This document shows positions 38,301 to 46,559 of a stretch of 64,000 bases of DNA, one piece after another. This stretch comes from Treponema sp. Lineage in GTDB: Bacteria; Spirochaetota; Spirochaetia; Treponematales; Treponemataceae. Location of the stretch: the NCBI GenBank assembly GCA_017619795.1, contig JAFZRP010000011.1:1-64000 (forward strand), written 5' to 3'. Within the stretch, counting starts at the first letter, position 1; every line of letters begins with the position of its first letter. Both the position numbers and the translations under genes were made by a program. Under the pieces are notes generated by a model. It ran no database searches. It was given only the letters and a program-made list of their open reading frames with translations, and was not told the origin of the DNA.

Positions 38301-38606
38301 GAACTTGAAAATGTTGTTCTTCATGGTGCATGCTACATCTTCTCTAAGGATTTTATTAAAAAGAGAGAGTTAGCATTTAATCCAGAAACGTTCCTTTATT
38401 TTGAAGAAGATATTCTCCATCTGGAATGTAAGCACCAGAATATTAAAATGCTTTATTCTCCGTTAATTAAAGTTGAACATTTAGAAGATGTTTCTACAAA
38501 TATTGCGTTCAGAAGAAAATATAAACGTGAGAAAATGATTACAAAAAATCTTCTGCATTCAACAAATGTATTTATTAAGCTTTATAATGAATATAACAAA
38601 GACTAA
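35337..38606 (+). CDS. Fusion of Wzx-type flippase and two glycosyltransferase domains
   Basis: 1089 residues in one open frame. Residues 1-475 form a 12-14 helix polysaccharide flippase (LRTIMSLIFPIITFPYASRIL, EGIGKVNFVNSI, GTYGTREAAKLR). Residues 515-770 form a GT-A-like domain with VSLTSYPERIKSAAIVIASI and a metal-binding DDD at 605-607. Residues 782-1089 form a GT2 rhamnosyltransferase-like domain with VCVDNNSNNDS, NLGFARGNNAGY and NND at 876-878. It would join transfer of sugars to the lipid carrier with export. Met 781 (ATG at 37677) has GGAG 6 nt upstream, suggesting that the last domain was, or still is, translated separately. The start ATG has only a weak ribosome binding site. Confidence 0.88.
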   Translation: MKQKSLKLNAALNVLRTIMSLIFPIITFPYASRILLPEGIGKVNFVNSIVSYFSMLAMLGIGTYGTREAAKLRNDKEGLNQFCSEVFTINLLSTIVAYVFFFIISFCIPFLRNYRTLLLLASITILFTTIGIGWFYGGIEEYAYITIRTVLFQIISIALLFIFVKTEKDVVYYLLIGIVSSVGSNLLNLIHARKFIKLSITKPNISKHFKPICLLFGITVISSIYNMLDTTMLGFLSNDDQVGFYTAATKINKMVLMLVTSVSAVIFPRLSYYANNNETKEFNNLVSKSFSFLLCISIPATIGLNLLSNQIMLLFSGENFIPAIPVMKLMNPIIIIISISSFIGSQIFIPLKKEKTTIRAVSLGAAINFILNLILIRKYNAYGAAIATLTAESAVLIHQFIFARQYFSIKKEIKNILQYCFATALMALAVKGLLLLIQSTTLGLIISIITGVIVYAGTLLLLRNTFIISILKNSKIYSFYKKYHKNTLNEKKAFRKLYREANKIINNSQKIGNNNSLIVSLTSYPERIKSAAIVIASIFNQSVKPDKIVLTLSSLQFPKHKLPKLIKKEIKKGLEIIWTDDDLRSHKKYFYVMQQYPQSIIITVDDDNLYDKTLIETILNAHKAFPDTVICTYAHEIKENENSIAPYSTWTEEVPVNIPSTMFTAIGVGGVLYPPEIMNPLLFNKQDIIELCPFADDLWLKTMQLLAQTPVKVVKVGDFSQNVIPCSQNNSLYVSNLYEGRNDEQLKNIMNKYNDFIGNEASILNIIFNDKDLVYPAEKRMKKYGFVILHYLSFEMTDICIKRILNLFLQYDIEIVCVDNNSNNDSLQRLKQKYDTYSNITFIKNEENLGFARGNNAGYTYLKNNFNCDYILVINNDLLFLDSDTLDKIDMIYNKSHFGVLGPDIYNPKAGTHQNPAYYYNVARLYGRTIEDVVKRNKELKTQNDNFLYFTIKDKLLKMRHKYFFWLRKFIPNKNPPQEDKKLESFDNELENVVLHGACYIFSKDFIKKRELAFNPETFLYFEEDILHLECKHQNIKMLYSPLIKVEHLEDVSTNIAFRRKYKREKMITKNLLHSTNVFIKLYNEYNKD

Positions 38607-38618
38607 AGGAATTAAATT

Positions 38619-39599
38619 ATGAATCCTAAAAAATATTCAATAATAGTTCGTATATATAATGCAGAAAAATATCTCCGTCAATGTATAGAAAGTGTTATAG
38701 CTCAAACCTATACCAACTGGGAATTACTTCTTGTTAATGATGGAAGTAAAGATTCAAGTCTTTCAATTTGCAATGAATATGCTCAAAAGGATAACAGAAT
38801 AAAAGTAATAAGCCAGGAAAATCAGGGAGGCGTAAAAGCGCAGATAACAGGTTTTGAAGCTGTAACAGGAGATTATGTCTGCGGACTTGATGCAGATGAC
38901 TGGTATGAAAACAACCTTATTGAAAAATGTAATGATTACTTTGAAAATAATTCTGAAATTGATTTGGTTTTATTTGGTTATAAATGCATTTATGAAGATA
39001 ATCACACTTCTCTTTTTACGTTGACAGAAGAAAACAAATTATTAGATACACAACAGCTTGTTGATTATGTTATGACAACTACCGTTCATGCACTGTGGTT
39101 AAAGATTTTCAAAAAAGAGCTTATAAATTATTCAGATTTTGAAAAAGAAATAATCAGAACAGATGCAAAGAAGTTCCGTTTTAATAATGACTTATTCTTG
39201 TGTATTCCACTTCTATTTAATTCAAAAAAGGCACTTGTTACAAACGAAATCCTTTATGATTACCGTATTTTAAGTGATTCAAGCTCTCACAAAAAAAATC
39301 CATATAACAGGATTTCAATTTCCTTTAATACAATGGAATATCTTTATAAAATATTTGAAGAGAAAAAGTTTTTGAACTCTGAGACAGAATTACTTATCAT
39401 AAAAGAAATATACAGAGAAGTTTTACCAGAGTTTTATAATATTTTCAGACATTTTCAAATAAAGCTTTCTGAAATTAAAAAGATTAAAAAGGATTTCTAT
39501 TACAAGAAATTAGTAAATAATCCGCAGAGTAAAGCTATTGTAAAAACTTCCGGGCTAAAATTTAGAATAGCTTTCAATATTTTTACCAAAGTATTATAA
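38619..39599 (+). CDS. Family 2 glycosyltransferase
   Basis: 326 residues. GT-A domain with YSIIVRIYNAEKYLRQCIES at the N-terminus, LLLVNDGSKDSS, and LDADDWYENN containing the metal-binding acids. The C-terminal 130 residues are alpha-helical, as in EpsH/WfgS-like enzymes that add sugars in capsule synthesis. The usual Pro of the (I/V)VPxYN motif is Arg here. AAGGA precedes the ATG. Donor and acceptor are unknown. Confidence 0.92.
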   Translation: MNPKKYSIIVRIYNAEKYLRQCIESVIAQTYTNWELLLVNDGSKDSSLSICNEYAQKDNRIKVISQENQGGVKAQITGFEAVTGDYVCGLDADDWYENNLIEKCNDYFENNSEIDLVLFGYKCIYEDNHTSLFTLTEENKLLDTQQLVDYVMTTTVHALWLKIFKKELINYSDFEKEIIRTDAKKFRFNNDLFLCIPLLFNSKKALVTNEILYDYRILSDSSSHKKNPYNRISISFNTMEYLYKIFEEKKFLNSETELLIIKEIYREVLPEFYNIFRHFQIKLSEIKKIKKDFYYKKLVNNPQSKAIVKTSGLKFRIAFNIFTKVL

Positions 39600-39627
39600 T
39601 TTATTTTAAGAGGTTATTTTATAACAT

Positions 39628-40836
39628 ATGTTGAATCTGGAACAATTTATTTCAAAATACGTCACCGAACGTGACTCAAGTCTTTTTGAAAAAGACATTA
39701 AGAACAATTCTGCAGCACTTACAAAAGCAATTAATGGAAAATCTATGCTTGTAATTGGAGGTGCTGGAAGCATTGGAAGTTCTTTTATAAAAGCGTGCCT
39801 TCAATTTAAACCAAAGGTACTTGTTGTAGTTGATTTAAACGAAAATGGTCTTGCAGAGCTTACCCGAGATTTGCGCAGTACAAAAGATATGTTTGTTCCT
39901 GACGATTATGTTCCTTATCCAATAAATTATGCTTCTTCTGTTTTTGAAAAAATGTTCCGCGCGCGAGGAGGTTTTGATATTGTTGCAAACTTTTCTGCAC
40001 ACAAACATGTTCGCAGCGAAAAAGACATTTATTCTGTTGAAGCACTTTTACAGAACAATGTTTTAAATGCAAAAAAGCTTCTTGATTTACTTGCTGAGTT
40101 CCCGCCGGAAGAATACTTCTGTGTATCAACTGATAAGGCTGCAAACCCTGTAAACATTATGGGTGCAAGTAAAAGAATTATGGAAGACGTAATCTTCTCT
40201 TATTCAGATAAGTTCCCTGTAAAAACAGCCCGTTTTGCAAATGTTGCTTTTTCAAACGGCTCTCTTCCGGCAGGCTTTATAGACCGTATTTCTAAGCTTC
40301 AGCCAATTTCAGCTCCTAAGGATGTAAAGCGTTATTTTGTTAGTCCTCAGGAAAGCGGACAGATTTGTATGCTTGCGTGTATGCTCGGAAAAAATCGCGA
40401 AATCTATTTTCCTAAGCTCGAAGAAAAGAAAATGAAAACTTTTTCTTCAATTGCCACAGATTTTCTACACGAAAACGGCTACAAAGTTTTTGAATGTAAA
40501 TCCGATGAAGAAGCAATTGATAAAGCTCAAGAGCTAAAAAAAGGCTCAAAACAATATCCTGTTCATTATTTTATTTCTGACACAACCGGTGAAAAAGCTT
40601 ACGAAGAGTTTTATACCGATGAAGAACAGACAGATATGAAGCAATTTGAATCTCTTGGCGTAGTTACAAACAGAAAAGCACGTCCTGTTTCAGAAATACA
40701 GGAATTATTTATAAAACTTGAAGCTGCTTTTTCAAAATCAGAAACAACAAAAGCAGAAATTGTAAAAATCTTAAAAGACTTTTTGCCTAATTTTGAACAC
40801 GAAGAAAAAGGCAAAAGTCTTGACAGTAAAATGTGA
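39628..40836 (+). CDS. NDP-sugar 4,6-dehydratase (polysaccharide synthesis CapD/WbpM-like)
   Basis: 402 residues. NAD(P)-binding GGAGSIG (44-50) and VSTDKAANPVNIMGASKR with the D169/K170 pair and Met at 178 where short PseB-type enzymes have Tyr; this Met form is typical of the WbpM/PglF/CapD class. It lacks the membrane segments of those large proteins. It should convert an NDP-HexNAc into the 4-keto-6-deoxy form. The next gene encodes the expected aminotransferase. Start at 39628 is the first ATG; AGAGG lies unusually far upstream. Confidence 0.85.
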   Translation: MLNLEQFISKYVTERDSSLFEKDIKNNSAALTKAINGKSMLVIGGAGSIGSSFIKACLQFKPKVLVVVDLNENGLAELTRDLRSTKDMFVPDDYVPYPINYASSVFEKMFRARGGFDIVANFSAHKHVRSEKDIYSVEALLQNNVLNAKKLLDLLAEFPPEEYFCVSTDKAANPVNIMGASKRIMEDVIFSYSDKFPVKTARFANVAFSNGSLPAGFIDRISKLQPISAPKDVKRYFVSPQESGQICMLACMLGKNREIYFPKLEEKKMKTFSSIATDFLHENGYKVFECKSDEEAIDKAQELKKGSKQYPVHYFISDTTGEKAYEEFYTDEEQTDMKQFESLGVVTNRKARPVSEIQELFIKLEAAFSKSETTKAEIVKILKDFLPNFEHEEKGKSLDSKM

Positions 40837-40846
40837 GGAAAACTAA

Positions 40847-41977
40847 ATGGGATATACAATACCGTTATTTGACGTAAACTTTGATGAAAAAGAAGCACAA
40901 GCTGCCTACAATACAATAAAATCAGGCTGGGTTTCTGCAGGTTCAAAATGTGAAGAGCTTGAAAATCAGTTTAAGGAGCAATGGAAGGTAAAGCATGCAC
41001 TTGCCGTTGCAAACTGTACTATTGCTTTGCATATGTCCTGTATTCTTGCAGGTTTTAAGCCTGGAGATGAAGTTCTTTGCCCTTCACTCACCTTTGCCGC
41101 CTCTGCCAACTGCATTCGCTATGTTGGAGCGAAGCCAGTATTCTGTGATTTAGTCAGTCTTGAAAACATGACAATAGATCCTAAAGATATTGAAAAGAAA
41201 ATTACTAAAAATACAAAAGGTATTGTTGTTGTTCATTTTGCAGGCTTCCCATGTGATATGGATGCTGTAATGAGCATTGCTAAAAAATACAATCTAAAGG
41301 TAATAGAAGATGCCTGTCATGGTCCGCTTTCTGAATATAAAGGAAAAAAGCTTGGAACAATTGGTGATTTCGGATGCTTTAGTTTCTTTTCTAATAAAAA
41401 CATTAGTACCGGCGAAGGCGGAATGCTTATTACAAATAATGATGAATATGCAGAACGTGCAAGACTTATAAGGTCACATGGTATGACAACAATGAGTTTT
41501 CAACGTGCAAGCGGACATGCAACTTCTTATGATATTGTAGATTTAGGTTATAACTTCCGCTTTGATGATATTCGTGCTTCAATTGCATTAGAACAGTTGA
41601 AAAAGCTTCCTGCTGATTATAAACGCAGGGCTGAAGTAAGAAAACGCTATGTAAATAATCTTTCTGCCTGTGAAAGAATTGCAATTCCTTTTAAGGATAA
41701 TACTGAATATGTATCAAATTATATACTACCTGTAATTATAAAAGACTCTACAAAAGAGTTTAGAGATACAATAAGGACAAAACTTGCAGAAAAAGGCATT
41801 CAGACTTCCGTACATTACCCTGCAATTCATCTTTTTTCTGTTTTCAAAGAAGAAGGCGTTTCTTTACCGGTAACAGAATATATTACTGATAATGAAATAA
41901 CTCTTCCAATGTATGCAAAACTTACAGATGAACAGATTGATTTTATTTGCAAGGAACTAATTGATTTATTAAAATAG
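40847..41977 (+). CDS. DegT/DnrJ/EryC1-family sugar aminotransferase
   Basis: 376 residues. PLP enzyme that aminates a keto-sugar nucleotide. Features: SGWVSAGSKCEELENQF, VANCTIALHMSCILAG, EDACHGPLSEYKGKKLG, the PLP lysine K184 in FFSNKNISTGEGGML, and NFRFDDIRASIALEQL. It fits as the step after the upstream 4,6-dehydratase, giving a 4-amino-4,6-dideoxy sugar nucleotide. GAGG lies 8 nt before the ATG. The gene is followed after 7 bp by the nucleotidyltransferase gene. Confidence 0.92.
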   Translation: MGYTIPLFDVNFDEKEAQAAYNTIKSGWVSAGSKCEELENQFKEQWKVKHALAVANCTIALHMSCILAGFKPGDEVLCPSLTFAASANCIRYVGAKPVFCDLVSLENMTIDPKDIEKKITKNTKGIVVVHFAGFPCDMDAVMSIAKKYNLKVIEDACHGPLSEYKGKKLGTIGDFGCFSFFSNKNISTGEGGMLITNNDEYAERARLIRSHGMTTMSFQRASGHATSYDIVDLGYNFRFDDIRASIALEQLKKLPADYKRRAEVRKRYVNNLSACERIAIPFKDNTEYVSNYILPVIIKDSTKEFRDTIRTKLAEKGIQTSVHYPAIHLFSVFKEEGVSLPVTEYITDNEITLPMYAKLTDEQIDFICKELIDLLK

Positions 41978-41984
41978 AATAAGT

Positions 41985-43037
41985 ATGAATAGAAACGAAA
42001 TAGTAATATCTCCAGAAACTACTCTGTTTGAAGCTTTAAATAAAATGGATCAAATTGCCCGTAAGCTTCTTTTAGTATTGGATAACGAAAAGTTTATAAG
42101 CTTAATAAGCGTTGGAGATATTCAGCGAAGTATCCTTAAAAAGATTCCGCTAGAATCTCCTGTAAGTACGGTTTTCCGTGATGATATTCTTGTTGCAAAA
42201 GATACAGATGATCGTAAATCAATCTTAAGAATGATGAAGTATGAAAGAATCGAGTTTATGCCTGTTATAGACTCAAAATCAAATCTTGTAGACATTCTTT
42301 TCTGGGAAGATTATTTCCAGGATAAAAAAATCACTTCCGGTACAAAGCTTGGACTTCCTGTTGTTATTATGGCTGGAGGCGAAGGAACCCGTTTGCGACC
42401 GCTTACAAACATTATTCCAAAGCCTTTAATTCCAATCGATGACAAAACGATTGTTGAAGATATTATGGATCGTTTTATTGATGTTGGCTGTAAAGATTTT
42501 ACTTTCTCAGTAAACTATAAAGCAGACAAAATCAAAGAATATTTTGATGGAATCCCAGATAAAAAATATACAGTTTCTTATATTCAGGAAGATAAACCAC
42601 TGGGAACTGCAGGTTCACTTTTCCTATTAAAGGATAAACTAAAGGAAACTTTTTTTGTTTCAAACTGCGACATTCTTGTTGATGTAAATCTTAAGGACTT
42701 AGTTGATTATCACAAAAAAAATAACAATGTAATTACTGTTGTTTCTGTTTTGAAAAACTATAAGATTCCGTATGGAACAATTGAAACCTCAGAAAACGGA
42801 ATGCTTCAGAGTCTAAATGAAAAACCAAATATCGTTTACCAGATAAACTCAGGACTTTATATTCTTGAACCGGAAATCTTTAATTATTTACCGGAAAACA
42901 ATTTTATGCATATTACAGACCTCATTTTACGACTTAAAGAAAATGGTAAAAATGTTGGTGTTTTCCCGGTAAGCGAAGGCTCCTGGATTGATATGGGTAA
43001 CTGGGATGAATATCTGAAAATCATAAACAGGAAATAA
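41985..43037 (+). CDS. CBS-domain sugar-phosphate nucleotidyltransferase (PtmE-like)
   Basis: 350 residues. Two N-terminal CBS units (about 1-115) are joined to a nucleotidyltransferase domain starting at LPVVIMAGGEGTRLRPLTNI (about 124-143) followed by PKPLIP. Other features are SNCDILVDVNLKDL and the ending GSWIDMGNWDEY. The architecture matches Campylobacter PtmE, a glucosamine-1-phosphate guanylyltransferase of the legionaminic acid pathway, but the NTP and sugar here cannot be fixed. It may supply the substrate of the neighbouring dehydratase and aminotransferase. Confidence 0.88.
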   Translation: MNRNEIVISPETTLFEALNKMDQIARKLLLVLDNEKFISLISVGDIQRSILKKIPLESPVSTVFRDDILVAKDTDDRKSILRMMKYERIEFMPVIDSKSNLVDILFWEDYFQDKKITSGTKLGLPVVIMAGGEGTRLRPLTNIIPKPLIPIDDKTIVEDIMDRFIDVGCKDFTFSVNYKADKIKEYFDGIPDKKYTVSYIQEDKPLGTAGSLFLLKDKLKETFFVSNCDILVDVNLKDLVDYHKKNNNVITVVSVLKNYKIPYGTIETSENGMLQSLNEKPNIVYQINSGLYILEPEIFNYLPENNFMHITDLILRLKENGKNVGVFPVSEGSWIDMGNWDEYLKIINRK

Positions 43038-43038
43038 T

Positions 43039-44163
43039 ATGAAAAAAGCCCTTTTGCTTGGTATTTTTGATTCGACCTATATCGTGCATTTTATAAATGA
43101 TGTTTTAATTCCGCTTGGCTACGATGTTTACATTATGCCCGATTCAAAAAAAATCAATAATGCCTTTATTCCAAACGAAAAGCTTCATGTTATTTACAGC
43201 CTGAAAAAAGAAACAAACAATTTCATTATAAACAAGCTTTTAAGCTTTAAAAAAGTTTATTCGGATATCCAGAAACTAAAAAAACTCGGTCCGTTTGATT
43301 TAATTCATATTCATTATGTAAGCTACAAGGCAATGTTCATAGGTAAAATGATTAAGCAAGCCTTTAATTCAAAGCTTGTTATAACTTACTGGGGCAGCGA
43401 CATCATGCGCGATACGCATAATGAAAATAAAAAGAATCTAAAATATCTTCCTTATGTAGATTATATTTCAAGCGATTCCCTTGTAACAAAAAAAACTTTT
43501 TTTGACATTTACAAAGATAAGTTTAATCTGAACGTTATATATTTTGGAGATTCAATCTGTACAGAAATAGACAGCCTGGATAAAACAAAAGCAGACGAAT
43601 ATAAAACAGAGTTTTCAATACCAGAAAATAAAACTATTGTAACAATAGGTTATAATGCAAGACCTGCACAACAGCATCTTCAGGTAATTACAGAAATAAT
43701 AAAATCTCCTGAAAAGTTTAAAGATTATTATTTTATTCTTCCAATGACTTATTGCAAGGAAGATTTGGAATATATCAAAAAGCTTGAAAATATATTGCAA
43801 AGCTCTTCCCTTAATTATAAGATTTTTGATTCGTATCTTTCAGAAAACGATATTGCAAAGCTTCGCATAATTTCAGATATTTTTATAAATGCTCAGACTA
43901 CAGATGCTTTCTGCAATACAATAAAAGAGTTTTTCTATTTAGGAAAAATCATATTGAATCCAGTCTGGCTTGATTATCCTGAATTATCTGAATGGAAGTT
44001 AAAGACAATTTCCTACAAAGAGTTTTCTGAGCTCCCAGACTTACTTTTGAATGCTTCTTCTTATATTTCCAATGAAGATTTAACTCATAATAAAAAAATA
44101 TTTGAAAATAGATTAAGCTGGGAAAATTGCAAGGAAAACTGGAGTAACATTTATAATGCATAA
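43039..44163 (+). CDS. GT-B glycosyltransferase (GT4-like)
   Basis: 374 residues. GT-B fold inferred from MKKALLLGIFDSTYIVHFIND, FDLIHIHYVSYKAMFIGK, KLVITYWGSDIMRDT (Rossmann N-domain) and a C-domain with NKTIVTIGYNARPAQQHLQVI and IFINAQTTDAFCNTIKEFFYLGKIILN. Family-level similarity to GT4 is weak in the usual EX7E stretch. Donor and acceptor unknown. It ends overlapping the next gene by 8 bp. Confidence 0.78.
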   Translation: MKKALLLGIFDSTYIVHFINDVLIPLGYDVYIMPDSKKINNAFIPNEKLHVIYSLKKETNNFIINKLLSFKKVYSDIQKLKKLGPFDLIHIHYVSYKAMFIGKMIKQAFNSKLVITYWGSDIMRDTHNENKKNLKYLPYVDYISSDSLVTKKTFFDIYKDKFNLNVIYFGDSICTEIDSLDKTKADEYKTEFSIPENKTIVTIGYNARPAQQHLQVITEIIKSPEKFKDYYFILPMTYCKEDLEYIKKLENILQSSSLNYKIFDSYLSENDIAKLRIISDIFINAQTTDAFCNTIKEFFYLGKIILNPVWLDYPELSEWKLKTISYKEFSELPDLLLNASSYISNEDLTHNKKIFENRLSWENCKENWSNIYNA

Positions 44164-45355
44164 AATAACCTTCATAACAACCCATAACTGGGATACAAAA
44201 AGACAGGGCGGTTTTCATAAGTTTGCAGAAGCAACTGCAGCTGCCGGAATAGAAACTGTATTTTTTAGTTTTCCCCGTCCCTACTACGGCCTTTTTATGA
44301 AGCGCGAGCAATTAAATAGTCAGATTATTAATACGCTGAAAAAAGGAAAAATATATAAAATAAACAGTGAAAGTAAAGATGATGATGAAAATCACTCAAT
44401 CTTCAACATCACTTTTCCTACGTTCCGCCTGCCCGATTCTGCAGGCAAGCTGCTTCCCGCCGGATTGATGAACTTTCTTCTTACACACTCCTTCCGAAGC
44501 TTTAAACGTTTTTGTAATAAGTTTCTTACTTGCACAGACTGTTTTGTTTTTGAATCCTGCGAAGGCGTTGCGTTTATAGACAAACTTAAAAAGCTTTTTC
44601 CGCAGGCTAAAATGATTTACCGGCCAAGTGATCCTATGGTTTATGCAAGCATTCCGGAGCGCGTAAAAAAGCTTGAACAAAATATCCTTTATAAAGCAGA
44701 TCTTACCTTGCTCGTAAATAACGAAGGACTTGAAGCATACCAAAAAACAATTCCAGAATTTGACAGTAAAGTTAATTATAAGCTGCTTTCAAACGGTATA
44801 GATATAGATTCTTATACAAAACAATATCCTGTTCCAGAGCTTTTACAAAAGCAGAATACAATTCTTTATGTCGGTGCCTGGGAAGTTGAATGGCCGCTTC
44901 TTTTCCAGGCTGCACAGACAAATCCTGAGTATAACTATATTGTAGTCTGCCCTAACTATCCAAGTGCAGAAATACAAAAGCAAGCGGAACAGACAGCTAA
45001 CTTATTCTATGTTCCAGGCATTAAGCCTACCGAAGTTCCAGCCTGGATCACAAATTGTACAGTTGTAATGGTTCCTTATGTTACAGATTTTTATAAGGAT
45101 CGGCCGCTTGGAATTACCGCAAAGTATTATCAGGCAATGGCAGCCCATAAACCAATTGTAGCATATTGTGATACGCCAAAGCTTAAAGATGCAGGTGCTG
45201 TTGTTACTTATACTTATGAGGATTTTATAAAGGCTATACAGGAAGCAGTAAAAACCGGTTCAAAAAATTATACGTTTAATCTTGAAAACAGACGCTGGGA
45301 CAACATCACAAAAACTTTTATGGAATTAGTAGAAAATACTCCCGATAAGCGTTAA
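44156..45355 (+). CDS. GT-B glycosyltransferase, GumK-like
   Basis: 399 residues. Starts ITFITTHNWDTKRQGGFHKFAEATAA, close to the opening of GumK-type glucuronosyltransferases. Mid-region YRPSDPMVYASIPERVKKLEQ and ADLTLLVNNEGLEAY; C-domain with ILYVGAWEVEWPLLFQAA, YFVPGI-like FYVPGIKPTEVPAWI and ITAKYYQAMAAHKPIVAY. If the GumK resemblance holds it would use a UDP-uronic acid, which the next gene product could supply. The similarity is from memory of the motif and needs alignment. Confidence 0.75.
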   Translation: MHKITFITTHNWDTKRQGGFHKFAEATAAAGIETVFFSFPRPYYGLFMKREQLNSQIINTLKKGKIYKINSESKDDDENHSIFNITFPTFRLPDSAGKLLPAGLMNFLLTHSFRSFKRFCNKFLTCTDCFVFESCEGVAFIDKLKKLFPQAKMIYRPSDPMVYASIPERVKKLEQNILYKADLTLLVNNEGLEAYQKTIPEFDSKVNYKLLSNGIDIDSYTKQYPVPELLQKQNTILYVGAWEVEWPLLFQAAQTNPEYNYIVVCPNYPSAEIQKQAEQTANLFYVPGIKPTEVPAWITNCTVVMVPYVTDFYKDRPLGITAKYYQAMAAHKPIVAYCDTPKLKDAGAVVTYTYEDFIKAIQEAVKTGSKNYTFNLENRRWDNITKTFMELVENTPDKR

Positions 45356-45358
45356 AAT
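45353..45358 (+). promoter_or_regulatory. -10 box 6 nt before the sugar dehydrogenase start
   Basis: TAAAAT followed by ACAATT and then the ATG at 45365. No ribosome binding site and no good -35 box, so a leaderless start here is only a possibility. Confidence 0.3.
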
Positions 45359-45364
45359 ACAATT

Positions 45365-46549
45365 ATGAAAATTACAGTAGCAGGAACAGGCTATGTAGGC
45401 CTTTCAATTTCGATTCTTCTCGCACAGAATAACAATGTTACAGCCTGTGATATTGTTCAGAAAAAGGTTGATTTAATTAACAGTAAAAAGTCACCTATTG
45501 TTGATAAAGAAATCTCAGAATATCTTGAAACAAAACCTCTTAATCTAAAGGCAACGTGCGATACAAACCAGGCATATGCTTCTCCGGATTATGTTGTTAT
45601 CGCAACTCCAACAAATTACGATTCTGAAAAAAACTTTTTCGACACCTCTTCTATAGAGGCAGTACTTAAAATTGTTGAACAAAAGTGTCCTGAAACTATA
45701 GTTGTAATTAAATCTACAATTCCAGTTGGATATACAGAATCACTTTATAAAGCATTTCCTAAACTTAACATTCTTTTTTCTCCAGAGTTTCTTCGTGAAG
45801 GTCATGCTCTTTTCGATAATCTCTACCCTAGCCGTATTGTTGTAAGCTATCCTAAAAATAAGCCGGAGCTTGAAGTTCAGGCAAAAGCTTTTGCCCAGCT
45901 GCTGCTTGATGGAGCAATTAAAAAGGATGTAGAGATTCTTACTCCAAACTGCACAGAAGCCGAAGCAATAAAGCTTTTTGCAAATACATATCTTGCACTT
46001 CGCGTAGCTTATTTTAATGAGCTCGACACTTATGCTGAGCTTAGAGACTTAAATACAAAGCAGATTATTCAGGGAATAAGCCTCGATCCTCGAATCGGAG
46101 ACTTTTACAATAATCCAAGCTTTGGCTATGGTGGTTATTGTCTTCCAAAAGATACAAAGCAGCTGCTTGCAAATTTTAATTCTGTTCCTCAGAATCTTAT
46201 TCAGGCAATTGTAGATTCAAACCGAACAAGAAAAGAGTTTATAGCTCATCAGATTCTTGCAAGAAAACCAAAAACTGTAGGCATTTATCGTCTTACAATG
46301 AAAGCTAACAGTGATAATTTCCGTCAGAGCTCCATTCAGGATATTATGAAAATGCTTCGCGGTGAAGGAATTGCCGTTATTATTTACGAGCCAACTCTAA
46401 AAGAAGATTCGTTTGAAAACTTTACAGTTGAACACAATCTTTCTTCATTCAAAAATAATTGCGATGTAATTCTTGCAAACCGAATGTCTGACGAATTAAA
46501 AGACTGTACAGATAAAATCTATACCCGCGATTTATTTACAAGGGATTGA
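45365..46549 (+). CDS. UDP-glucose/UDP-HexNAc 6-dehydrogenase
   Basis: 394 residues. Oxidises C6 of a UDP-sugar to the uronic acid with two NAD+. N-terminal [14 protein letters not shown] (7-20), [27 protein letters not shown], and catalytic C259 in [14 protein letters not shown]. Short relative to many 430-450 residue members, like the streptococcal and GumK-associated type. It would provide uronic acid for the surface glycan. ORF lies 9 bp after the GumK-like gene. Ugd is the likeliest identity, WbpA-like is the alternative. Confidence 0.92.
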   Translation: MKITVAGTGYVGLSISILLAQNNNVTACDIVQKKVDLINSKKSPIVDKEISEYLETKPLNLKATCDTNQAYASPDYVVIATPTNYDSEKNFFDTSSIEAVLKIVEQKCPETIVVIKSTIPVGYTESLYKAFPKLNILFSPEFLREGHALFDNLYPSRIVVSYPKNKPELEVQAKAFAQLLLDGAIKKDVEILTPNCTEAEAIKLFANTYLALRVAYFNELDTYAELRDLNTKQIIQGISLDPRIGDFYNNPSFGYGGYCLPKDTKQLLANFNSVPQNLIQAIVDSNRTRKEFIAHQILARKPKTVGIYRLTMKANSDNFRQSSIQDIMKMLRGEGIAVIIYEPTLKEDSFENFTVEHNLSSFKNNCDVILANRMSDELKDCTDKIYTRDLFTRD

Positions 46550-46559
46550 TTAAGGCTAT

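Noticed and set aside
39628..43037. Legionaminic or pseudaminic acid pathway
   Set aside because: Only the early PtmE/dehydratase/aminotransferase-like steps are present; no NeuB-like synthase, hydrolase or CMP-transferase gene is visible.
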